Source: Calvatia gigantea (lineage: Eukaryota > Basidiomycota > Agaricomycetes > Agaricales > Lycoperdaceae). Taken from it: a DNA stretch of 64,000 bases. The DNA is taken from positions 372,001-436,000 of the forward strand of contig JACAAK010000011.1 of NCBI GenBank assembly GCA_025093985.1, given 5' to 3'. Shown piece by piece: positions 45,844 through 56,000 of the stretch. The stretch's first letter is position 1. Each line of letters opens with the position of its first letter. Both the position numbers and the translations under genes were made by a program. The notes beneath the pieces are model-generated. The model was not told where the DNA came from, searched no databases, and saw only the letters and a program-made list of their open reading frames with translations.

Positions 45844-47845
45844 ATGTCTCTTCCGACGTCATCTCTCTCTAATCCTTCGCCACAAGCTGGGATCCTCAAT
45901 AACGCCAGCCATGTCACGATTAACAATGGCCACTTCCAGGCGATTGGCTCCCAAAATGTCAACTACAACACCAATAGTAGATTCGGTAAGAGCTCCTATA
46001 CCCAGTCTCGAATGATTTGACCTAAGACATATAGGTCTGACGAAATTGTATGAGGCTTCTGTACCAGAGGCTGCGTACGATTCATCTGCTCGCGAGTATG
46101 CAGCCAAATGCTACCCCGGGACCCGTGAGCAGCACATTCAAGACTTCGTACTATGGGCATCCAAGGCCAATCATGGGCGACACCGTCAATTTCGTATGTC
46201 TTGGATGAATGGGCCCGCAGGTGTTGGCAAGTCTACCATTGCACAAACTTGCGCAGAGAAAATAGGAAACAGTTCATTGGGCGCTGCTTTCTTCTTCTCC
46301 ATGCCAAATCAAAGAGATGATCCCGATCGTTTCTTCCCTTCCATCGCTTACCAAATTTCAACGCAAGTCAAGCCGTTCGCAGATATTCTCGATGAAAAAA
46401 TTAGCACGGACCCTTCAATCTTGAAAAAGAACATCAAACTACAGTTCCAGGAACTGATCGTCTGGCCATTATTGGAGTTGAAGGAGCAGGGGGTGGAGAT
46501 ACCGGAGAGGATTGTTATCATCGATGGGTTGGACGAATGTAGAGACGATCGCGCACAGTGTGTTATCATTGAGCTCATCGCAACGGCCATACGGGAGCAT
46601 GGAGAGCAATTACCTTTTTTGTGGGCATTCTTCAGCCGCCCAGAACCTCACATCGTACAGACATTTTCCTCTGAAACCATTGCTCCCCTTTTCTGGACGA
46701 CGACACTTCCTGTATCCCGTGAACTCGACGGAGAGATTGAACTGTACCTCCGCGGCGAGTTTGAAAACATCCAGAAACGCACCCGTTACACTACACCAAC
46801 CTCCGACACTGTTTGGCCCTCCGACAACGATATCTCGAAACTTGTTGAGAAGACAGCTGGGCTATACGTTTATGCCTCGATTGCCATGAAATATATTGGC
46901 GACCCTGACGCGCTGGATCTCAAGGAGCTGCTGAGGGAGATCCTTTCCCTCTGTCCACACAAGCCCTCTCTGGCGAACGGTCCCAGCCCAACTGCAGATC
47001 TTGACTCACTCTACACTCTCATAATGCGACGCATTCCCACCCACACCCTCCCAATTACCCAACAGATATTGTTGCTGGACAGTGACTTGAAGATCTTCAA
47101 GTACTATGATGGGTTTTCCACTCTGGGTGAAATACTGGGTCTTGGTCTCTCACCACTTGTCGCAGCACTGTCCAAGCTTCACTCCGTTCTTATCGTCCCT
47201 GAGGAAAGCCTTTGGAGACTCAACTTTCATCATGCCTCATTCATGGAGTTTTTGCTCAACGTTGATCGGTCTGGCCCGGAATTCTGCGTTCGGCAACCTC
47301 AACATTATGCGTCGTTGTTCAAACGGGCTCTCATTTTTATAGAGGGATTTGAAGCTTCCGAGGTTCCGACTCGTGAGTTGGCTAGGGGTCTGCAACTACA
47401 GCGCCTACATCTCGTCACTAACATGATTATAGGTCCATTCGGTAGGAATACCACTCGGCAAAATGCCTACTTGTCAGCTACCATCCATATGATTGAGTGG
47501 ATTCAGCTTGCAAGTATAGATGAGGAGCTTGCCATTCTCCTCACCGGTGTTAATTTTGCCAAGCATTCCCGATACCTTCACGTAAACCGTGCCGTATTGG
47601 AAGCCCTCCTTGAAAAGGTGCGTTGAAGTGGTAGATGAAATGAGCTCGCAAGCTCATGTTCAAACATTCAGGTTCCGCAGGCACACCGGGATCCGATTAT
47701 CAAACTACACAAACCCCGTCATTCGCTATTGAAGTTGTTGGGAAGCAGTGGTAAAAGGCCAGTGACAGTATACGTTTTAGGGCAGGGGGAGAAGAGCGTT
47801 AGGTATGAGTTTGATAAAGATGGAAATATGCTACAACCAGAATAG
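45844..47845 (+). CDS. NACHT-domain NOD-like receptor, intact (NLR-4)
   Basis: Four exons (45844-45985, 46035-47372, 47433-47617, 47672-47845) sum to 613 codons with every junction GT-AG. Exon 1 starts 'MSLPTSSLSNPSPQAGILNN' and carries 'HVTINNGHFQAIGSQNVNY'. Exon 2 has 'VPEAAYDSSAREYAAKCYPG', Walker A 'MNGPAGVGKSTIAQTCAE', 'FFSMPNQRDDPDRFFP', Walker B 'IVIIDGLDECRDDRAQ', 'FLWAFFSRPEPHIVQTF', 'YASIAMKYIGDPDALD' and 'FHHASFMEFLLNVDRSG'. Exon 3 gives 'MIEWIQLASIDEELAILLTG' and exon 4 ends 'YVLGQGEKSVRYEFDKDG'. Because intron 2 is 60 nt without a stop, an unspliced reading also stays open. The protein is a compact STAND ATPase without sensor repeats, presumably cytosolic. It is the best reference copy for the cluster; ligand and effector are unknown. 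Confidence 0.88.
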
Positions 47846-48239
47846 CGGCATTTCGAGGGGACTGATATTCTAGGGTTGAGGGCCGCAGGAGGCTGTGAGG
47901 ACTTCTACATTAATAATCGATTTAATGTCCATTTCCTCTTGTAGCGATGTGGGTGTCATGCCCTCGTTCAGGCGCTGGGGGCGACTTTCGCGCACCAAGC
48001 GGGTTTCATTGGAACGTTGAAACCCCAGCAACACCAAGCGTGCAATTTGGAATAATGACGGAACGGAGATCCCTAGGTTCTCGTTCCCTCCCTTGGTGAG
48101 TTGACTTCCGTCTCCGACAACCTTTAACTCATTACCGATTTGGTTGGAGGCATGTTTGATAGAAACACTGCTCGGCAGGATGACTACTTGTCTGTTTCCA
48201 CTAGCATCTGCGAGTGAAGTTGTCTTGCAAGTATGGAGG
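47846..48239. other. No supported gene between NLRs
   Basis: A 163-codon minus frame crosses this stretch and the next relic, but its 5' part is antisense to the NLR tail fragment, so it is probably chance. Confidence 0.4.
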
Positions 48240-48355
48240 ATGAGCCTGTGAATTGGCTGAAGAAGTGTAAACGGGGTGGGTCCGTACCAGCAGGCCATGG
48301 AGAGAGGACTATTAGGTTTGAACTCGACAAAGATGGGGAGCCGTTGCCGGAATAG
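48240..48355 (+). pseudogene. NLR last-exon fragment
   Basis: Reads 'WLKKCKRGGSVPAGHGERTI' then 'RFELDKDGEPLPE' and a stop at 48353-48355. This corresponds to 'LLKLLGSSGKRPVTVYVLGQ' and 'RYEFDKDGNMLQPE' of the 45.8-kb NLR. It lacks the rest of the gene. Confidence 0.6.
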
Positions 48356-48369
48356 CAACATCCAGGAAT

Positions 48370-48500
48370 TGCATCCCGCTGAGACTGGACCTTGCTAGAA
48401 CAAATACGAATTTGTTCACGTTCTCTTCGCGACCATTGACAACATAAACTTGTGCATGCTTCCCCTCGGATGGTGTGGATACCACAATCACCTTCATATG
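48370..48500 (-). pseudogene. Possible inverted NLR last-exon fragment
   Basis: The minus strand reads 'KHAQVYVVNGREENVNKFVF', similar to 'RPVTVYVLGQGEKSVRYEFD'. It faces the plus-strand fragment next to it, suggesting an inversion breakpoint. The match is short. Confidence 0.4.
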
Positions 48501-48765
48501 GAAAATACGGGGCCATGAGCCCCCAGTATGTTTTCCTAGAACTGAAATAGTTGAGACCTTATCAACAAACGTATACCCCAGAAGAGTGACTGCCCCCCCG
48601 CTACGACTGAGTGAACATCCTTGATTATTGTTTCCCTCTCTTCTATGATACTGAGAAGGGGTCTGAAGGGGGTAGGTGTTTGGGAAGAGACCATCTCTTT
48701 ATGGACATGAAACATTTTTAAGAAACTTCTGCCCCGAAAACACGTTGTGATTGAGATTGTCGGAC

Positions 48766-48785
48766 GGGCGTCAAAAGTTGGCAGG
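48766..48785 (+). promoter_or_regulatory. Upstream block conserved between NLR promoters
   Basis: 'gggcgtcaaaagttggcagg' lies about 120 bp before the NLR start at 48885. A near copy, 'ggcgtcaaagtgggcagg', lies at about 32203-32220, about 100 bp before the start of NLR-3. It may be a promoter element or simply leftover similarity from duplication. Confidence 0.4.
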
Positions 48786-48884
48786 ACGGCCGTATGGCAG
48801 TGTGTCGTCCCTTTCCATTGCACCGCCCCGTAATCCTTTATCAATTGGGCGACACTACAGGCAGAGAGCCGGACACTGCTCAGG

Positions 48885-50915
48885 ATGCCTCTTCCAACAC
48901 CATTACCTTCCGATCCTTCACCACAAGTCGGAATTCTCAACAACTCCAGCGGCTTCACAATCAACAACGGCCAGTTCCAGGCCATCGGCTCCCAACACAA
49001 TTACTACAATAACGATGGAAGGATTGGTAGGTAGTTCCTTCACCTTATCCTCGTATCAACCTGACCTGGGACACATAGGCCTGATGGAGCTGTATCGTGC
49101 CTCCATGCCAGAGGCAGCATATGATGCTTCCGCTCGCAAGTACGCAGCCAGATGTTACCCTGGCACCCGCTCGCAACACATCGAAGATTTCACATTTTGG
49201 GTGTCCGATGCCGACAATACGCAGGAGGAACGTTTTCGTGGGGCCTGGATGAGTGGACCTGCCGGAGTCGGCAAGTCAGCTATCGCGCAAACCTGTGCGG
49301 AGAGGGTAGGGAAGGACCGTCTGGGTGCTGCGTTCTTCTTCTCCCGACCAAATCAAAGAGACGACCCTGATTGCCTATTCCCCTCCATCGCCTACCAAAT
49401 CTCGACCAGAATCGAACCCATTGCAACAATTCTCGATGGGAAAATCCGAAATGACCCATCGCTTCTAGCAAAAACTCTCGATGTCCAGCTCCAGGAGTTG
49501 ATCATAGCACCATTTTTGGAATTGAAGGAGCGGAACGTGGAGATACAACAGAGGGTTGTTATCATTGACGGGCTGGATGAATGTCAGGATGATCGCGCAC
49601 AACGGATGATTATTCGACTCATCGCGAGGGCCATGCGAGATCACGGAGATAATGTGCCGCTTTTATGGGCGTTCTTCAGCCGTCCGGAGGTCCATATCGT
49701 CCAGACATTCTCCTCAGAGGCCATCTCCCCTCTTTTCTGGATGACGACGCTTCCTGTATCTCGTGATCTCGACGGCGAGATTGAACTTTATCTGCGAGGT
49801 GAATTCGGAAACATCAAGGAAAACCACCCAAACGTTCCATCCGATACTGCCTGGCCCTCTGACGACGGTGTTGCAAAACTAGTGAACAAGACGGCCGGAC
49901 TATATGCCTACGCGTCGACCGCCATGAGTTATATTGGCGATCCGGACGCCCTGGATCCTCAGGAACAGCTGAATGACGTTCTTTCACTCCGCCCTCGCAA
50001 ATCTTACCTGGTGAACGATCACCCTAGTCCGACGGCAGATCTTGACTCACTCTATATTCTCATAATGCGGCGAATTCCTGCCAAAATTCTGCCGCTTACC
50101 CAGGGGATATTGCTCATGAGGGAAGAATTGAATGGATACAAGTACTACGAGGGGTTATACACTATTGGTGAAATATTGAACCTCAGTCTTCCATCTATAT
50201 CCGTTGCGCTGTCAAAACTCCGCTCTGTTCTCGTTGTTGATGAGGAGCACTGGCACCTGCGATTTCACCATGCCTCATTTATGGAGTTTTTGCTTGATGT
50301 GAACCGGTCTAGTGCAGAGTTCTGTATCAAGCAACCTCGGTGTTATGAGTTCTTGGTAAGAGCAACAATAGAGTTTGTGAAAGGGTTTACAACCTCAGAA
50401 ATTCCAGTTGGTGCGCTAGTCTACACTCCGTACCTAGATGTGTCATTGATCATGACAATAACTTACCGTAGGCTCGTTTTATAAATCATTCGGTTACAAC
50501 AAGGCCTCCTGCCGTGCCAATGCCTATGGGGCGGCTGCCAGACATTTCAACGACTGGCTCGAGCTTGCAAGCATTGGAGAAGAGCTTGCCCTTCTCCTCG
50601 TCGATTTTGACCCTTCGAGACATAGATTTCTTTGGGTGCCTCAGGGCACAGCAAGACTGGCCTTCGAAAAGGTGTGTCGGAGTAGCCTACACAGGAACTT
50701 GCGACTTACATTCAGATATCCAGCTTCCTCCGGCATTGCAGGACCAGGTTAACAAGCGGAATAAGCCCCACTCCGTATATACAGGGGTGGCGGAGAGCGA
50801 GGAGGAGGGTGCATCAGAAAGCGACGAAAGCGAGGTAGAGACACAAGCGACGTCAATATTCCAGTACTTTGGAGGTCCTCTTCGATTTTTGACTAGAATC
50901 ATGAAAGGCAATTGA
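48885..50915 (+). CDS. NACHT-domain NOD-like receptor, intact, acidic tail (NLR-5)
   Basis: Four exons (48885-49026, 49079-50410, 50472-50671, 50724-50915) sum to 622 codons. Exon 1, again 142 nt, starts 'MPLPTPLPSDPSPQVGILNN' and carries 'GFTINNGQFQAIGSQHNYY'. Exon 2 shows 'MPEAAYDASARKYAARCYPG', Walker A 'MSGPAGVGKSAIAQTCAE', 'FFSRPNQRDDPDCLFP', Walker B 'VVIIDGLDECQDDRAQ', 'LLWAFFSRPEVHIVQTF' and 'FHHASFMEFLLDVNRSS'. Exon 3 gives 'HFNDWLELASIGEELALLLV'. The last exon differs from the 45.8-kb gene: it is acidic ('ESEEEGASESDESEVE') and ends 'SIFQYFGGPLRFLTRIMKGN', an amphipathic-looking segment. A start at 48751 in the wrong frame, joined to exon 2 by read-through, is not supported. A relic with the same tail type lies at 52.0-52.8 kb. 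Confidence 0.88.
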
Positions 50916-51259
50916 GCAGCATTATATAGTCAAGGAGTGTTGCAACGAACACGTAGTTTATATTGGGTTTTTACCACTTGCGTTGCGACTCGGAAGGGTA
51001 CCATCGTTCTATTGGGTCGTACAGGTCCCTCAAGAAAGTTGGCGGTGCGCTATACTTGTTCCATTGCCGAAAGTCGAGCGTTAGAATACACTGTGGGGAA
51101 ACAAAGGTGCGCATCGCTGTCGGGAGACCCTCCCCCCGGGAATACCAGACAGTTTTTGACGGTAGAGAGGGACCAGAGGATGCAACGGGCTCATTAGTAC
51201 CCCCAGGCATCTCAGAACTACCGAGAAAGCGAATACAAATGTGAAGCTGCCTGCGTGGA
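50916..51259. other. No gene seen
   Basis: 3' flank of NLR-5; short overlapping frames only. Confidence 0.4.
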
Positions 51260-51365
51260 TCGGTGTGCTGCCTATCACCTGCCGAACGCGGCCGCTAATG
51301 GGTTCAATGAAATCACACCGTGCGTCCTTGCTACGGCATTCGTCGAGTCTATCGATAGTTATCAA
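51260..51365 (-). pseudogene. NLR relic (Walker B fragment)
   Basis: The minus strand reads 'ITIDRLDECRSKDARCDFIE', matching 'IIIDGLDECRDDRAQCVIIE' of the NACHT domain. Nothing recognisable flanks it. Confidence 0.55.
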
Positions 51366-51562
51366 GATCGTAACGGCGCGGTGCGCCAGTCCCCGACTCG
51401 GTTAAGTCAATAAATATAAACGATGTTGATCATTTCTCTCCAGCATCTCGTCTGAGGGGAAGGAGCAAAAGGTCAATAAGGACTTTTCTTGGGTTTTGGC
51501 TGGGACGATGCACAGGGGTTCTTATGAATCACAGGCGCGAAATCCTACATTAATCAGTCCCG

Positions 51563-51661
51563 GGATCATATCTGCGATCCCCACGCCCCGCACATCGTTT
51601 GACAGAGAGTTGTAACCGTCTCCTGCTGTGACAACCCTTCTCTTGCTTCGCAGATTCGGGG
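51563..51661. repeat. ~100-bp direct repeat, copy 1
   Basis: Shares with 51893-51992 the blocks 'gatcata', 'cacatcgtt', 'gttgtaacc' versus 'cttgtaacc', and 'cttctcttgcttcgcaga' versus 'cctcttgcttcgcagagt'. Similarity is about 80 percent by eye. Confidence 0.8.
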
Positions 51662-51892
51662 ACATCAAACAGTTGTTTTGCATGAACCTTACTAGACATT
51701 TTCTTCCTCCCATGCGCGTAGTGCTGCCAGCAATTCTTGAAATTGACCTTTTTCAGTGCCGGGCCATGGTGATCTAACCCCAGTTGTGTCACCCTTGACG
51801 GACATGTCTAAATGATAAAATGCCTTATTTTAATGGGTTTTGGCCAAAATTTGATCACAGCCCCAACATGTCGTACCTCTTTAATCCGTACC

Positions 51893-51992
51893 GAGATCAT
51901 AACCGCAACTCCCACGCATTGCACATCGTTCGACGGAGACTTGTAACCATTTCCCGCCGTCACAACCCTCCTCTTGCTTCGCAGAGTCGGGG
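51893..51992. repeat. ~100-bp direct repeat, copy 2
   Basis: Second copy of the 51563-51661 block, about 230 bp further on and just before the NLR relic. The reverse strand of both reads 'LRSKRRVVTAGxGYxSxSND', which is coincidental or an old coding remnant. Confidence 0.8.
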
Positions 51993-52019
51993 AATGGCTG
52001 CTGAACGTAATAGTCAATG

Positions 52020-52791
52020 GATACTGGGTTATCCTGATTTGGAAACTATGGTTGGGCTATGTGCCCGATGGATCAACTGCTATGGGCTATACATTATTGG
52101 TGCTCTGGGTGCATGGGATCCCCGGAACGGCTGAATGACTTTCTTTCGATCTGTCCGCGCAAATTCTACCTCGCGGGTGGTCGTCCTGGCCCAGCGGCAG
52201 ATCCCGACTCATTCTATATTTTCATAATTTGGTGGTCGCGGTTTCACCCTGCCTCGTTTATCGGTGGATCTGAAGCTTCTAAAATCCCATGCCACGGTGA
52301 GCTGGTTATGACCCGCAATCCTTGAGGTTCGTCGTTGACCTGGCCGTGATTTAGGCTCATTTCCGAAGTCGCGCATCTACAGCAAGACCTCCTGCTGTGC
52401 TAATGCGCATGGGCCGCTGTCGGAATGTCAACGACTGACTCAAGCACGTAACTGTAGGAAAGGTGCTTGTCCTTCTGGTCGCTGATGTAGACTTCACACA
52501 ACGTAAGTTGTTTGGGGTTGATACCAGTATAATACAGGCAGTGTTTGAGGAGGTGTTTTAAGGCGGCCAATGCGGGGCGTTGCAAGCTGACGTTCGCATA
52601 TCCAGCTCTTTCGTCGTGTCGGGACCAGATCCTCAAGCAGGATGAACCGCTCGCTTTGTTTGTAGGGACGGCAGAGAGTTTGAAGAGGATGAATGGTAGG
52701 GAAGTGACATTCGGAGGTGTAAACGGCGTCGGTGCTTGATTATTTCGGAAGCCCTCTCCGTTCCCTGGCCAAAGTATTGAAAGGCAGCTAA
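52020..52791 (+). pseudogene. NLR relic, C-terminal half with internal deletion
   Basis: 'GLYIIGALGAWDPRNG' and 'LNDFLSICPRKFYLAGGRPG' match 'GLYAYASTAMSYIGDPDALD' and 'LNDVLSLRPRKSYLVNDHPS' of NLR-5. 'DPDSFYIFIIWW' jumps straight to 'RFHPASF', a deletion of about 150 bp. The third exon ('KTSCCANAHGPLSECQR') and the last exon ('RDQILKQDEPLALFVGTAES' and 'LDYFGSPLRSLAKVLKGS') follow in other frames, with the stop at 52789-52791. It is a decayed sister of the 48.9-kb gene. Confidence 0.78.
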
Positions 52792-53047
52792 ACATTCGAG
52801 CGGCCAACATCGGCGGCCCGGTGTAGTAAAAGGCAGATAGTTTGTGTGCATTGCTACCTCCCGCGATGTGGCCAAGGGGGTAAACCAAGGCTATTCCCAT
52901 TCACTCGTTGTTAAATTGCGTATTCTTATGCTACCCCCCATCCAAACTTGCTCGCTATTATCTCAAAGCCAATTTTGTGAAATTAACCTGAATCGTATAT
53001 ACATCGTGTTACGTCTGCACACCATGGTTCAGAAACAGATATGTCCG

Positions 53048-56000
53048 TTAAGCCTCCTTCTCAATTCCCGCTTCCCTATCCTCGTTTTTGAACCCGCTTT
53101 TAATTTTGTGTCCCAACTTCCCCGCCTTTTCCTCCACTCCTTGTCCAATCCATGCCATGTTTCTCACAGCCTTCCACTGCATCAATCCTCGGTGCTTCCG
53201 ATGAGACTCTTTCGGTCTCTTCCTCTGAGCTTTCGCATCTTCCTCGAAGCTTTGCCTCTCCTTTAAATCTTCTTCCCTCAAACGCTTCGCGCGCGAATGC
53301 TCAAACTCCTCGCCCCCTTCTGCCCCATTCTTTTGTCGTAGTCGCTCCTTCACAGATGATGTGCGTGCAAGCAGACCGTCATCTCCTTCTGCGCCTTCCC
53401 ATATATTCTCGTCATCACTCTCATCCTCGGTCGACTCGTCATAATGCTCTTGTTCCTCCTGACCCTGCCCCTGTCCGTCATCAATCATTAAACCTCCGTT
53501 TTCATCCTTTTGCTCTTCCGCACAGTCCAGGACCTCCATCACGCTCTCTATGTTCTTGTCGTTCTTCACTAGGGCTTGATGGTACCCACTCAACCCACGC
53601 CAGAACCTCAGCTTGAGGACGAGCATAACACCTGAAACGATGTCCCTGCCACCCGCACCAATGCTCCCACCCGCAAGTTCCCCGAGTATGGAGTCGCGCC
53701 TCTTCGGTGCGTCCGTCGCATGTGCGTCATGTTCCTTGTCATTGCTTTTATCCTTGGAAGCACGACGTGTAACCGAAGCCAAAGAACCCGCAGCTGCACT
53801 TCCCAAGTGCCCAAGTGGTTTTCCTCCACCAGAACTTCGCCGCCGGATGGGTAATTGCACGGTTACTTCATCTTCGTCTGGAATATCTTTCAACCAAAGT
53901 GTACACGTAGCAACCACTGTATCCCGTCCTAGTGTATGTTTTTTGAACAGGATATGAAGACATGATGCGTAACGTTTAACGACGGGTAGACGAAGGGGCT
54001 GGGTGTGACGTTTCGGACGCCATTCGGCTTCTGCCTCATTTGTTGTTGCTGAACTTATCGGTGAGGCCCTCCCTGTCGTAGTAGTGTCCTCTGAGAACGC
54101 TGTATTTGTCGGAGGGAGCGTGCTTGCGCGGTGGGGTCCGTGGTGGTGCTTTGGATGGAAAGGCAACACTTTGCCTTTACCATATCGCGTACGGAAGACA
54201 AGATGACAACCCGCCAAATCGCTTGGCAGTGTTCCTGCTGATCCTCCTTTCTTTCTCGTTCCGCCACCGCTGCTGCCTTCCTCAATCACAACCCTCCCTG
54301 CATCACCACCGTCCGCGTCACCCGAAGCAGAGCTTGCAATAGCATACACATTCGGTTGAATCTCCAGCGTACCCACATCCCAACCCAGGAGCCTCTTTGG
54401 CAGCTGTACTTGCACACTGCGAAAGATCATAGAGAACTTGAGTCTTCCGTAACCTATACCACCAACCATGGCGAGTGTATGGCTGAAATACGACCTATCA
54501 TGGAAGATGGCAGGAAGGGGTAGGACGGCTACTCCGAGAATGGGTGATTTTTCATGCAACCTGTTATCACGGACTGCAATTATAACAGTCGTATCTGGCC
54601 AGGAACGGATAAATCGTTCGGTGTTGGCATCAAACTGGTATTTTTTCATGACTATCAGGAGCATCGTCGTGTACGGGGGTGGGGACTCACGTAAGGATTG
54701 CTCGACTTCATCTTGGTTCGAGTTTTATACACCCGTTGGTGATTGATTAGAACAGTACAATACGCGCTGGGCAGATCGTCTGCATCTTCGTCTTCACCCT
54801 CCTCAGCCTCCGATACACCTGTCTCCCTGACCTTTTGCACACCCAAACCCGAAATTTGCTCGATTCGAATACTAAGGATCCCTGACGGGAAGTCTAGCAT
54901 CGGGGAGGAAGAGGCGATGATATCGTTGCCCTTTTCTGCAAGATCCTCTTTCTTTTGTTGGGCGACTTCGGATGTGAGGCGCTGGTTTTCTCCGGTATCT
55001 GCTCCGTCCTGCTGGTTCCGGTCGGGCGGTAAAATCTGGGCTGGCGTTTGGTCGAAGCGGCGTAGCCCAATACCGACATCCTGACCTCCACCATCTCCAC
55101 CATTCGCTTTGTCTTGCTGTATTTGCTGGTCAAGCATCTCCTTTGTCTTCGCTTCTTGCAATTTCTTCTCCGCATCTGCCTCAATCCCGGCCTTCACGTC
55201 TTCGTAGCTTCCCGGGTCAGTTACGTTGCCGGCATTACTATTGTCCCTATTTTCTATACGTTGTTGTAACGTCGTTTTGTCAAAGTATCCACACTCCCAC
55301 AAGAGCTTTCCGGGAAGTGGATTCTCGGAGGGATTCTCGGAGTGGAATTGGTCTTCTCGAATTGAGATACGATTATGGGTCTCGTCTTTATGCATTAAGT
55401 GGGAGAGGGGAACGTCAATAGTGCCAATTAGGTCGTCTGCTGTGAAGCGATCTATCCACGAAGTCGATGAAGTGAACGCTAAACCTTTAAGAAAATAGCG
55501 GGATGAGACACACCAGCGTCCCAGAGCTGAAGACGGAGCGACTCTTGAGCGTCCACTTCTTGTGGCCTGACGAGAACTGCAGTGGTTTCTTCCCAGACTG
55601 GGCTGAAGTCTTTGTTAATGATCCTGTGTTTCAGGTGAGGTCACTTCTACATTGGTGTTACGACTTGAGCCAGACATACCGGGTAGCCCACAAGAACTTC
55701 CCCCATTTATTCCAACTCAGCGTGACATACGTATTTCCCTTCGTCCCTCCCTGTCCAGTCTTGAGTATCTTCGTCTCGTCAGGACTCTTGAACCCCGTAG
55801 CACACCGAATCGTAACCACAACCACACCTATTGCTTCCACATCCATTTTCGGTACACCCATCAATAGCCCCTTCAAATCTACATTGAGCGATTTGGGCGC
55901 AACGTACTCCCCAACCACCGAATCAACGCTCTGCTGCAGCCAGCTCGACAGTCCGGGCACATCCATCAGGTTCAGAAAATCCTTCGCAAGAGGTGTGCAC

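Noticed and set aside
47870..48361. 163-codon minus frame between NLRs
   Set aside because: Its first third is antisense to an NLR last-exon fragment; no domain recognised.
53152..54342. Long plus-strand frames (up to 154 codons)
   Set aside because: Antisense shadows of the low-complexity C-terminus of the Mug190-like gene.
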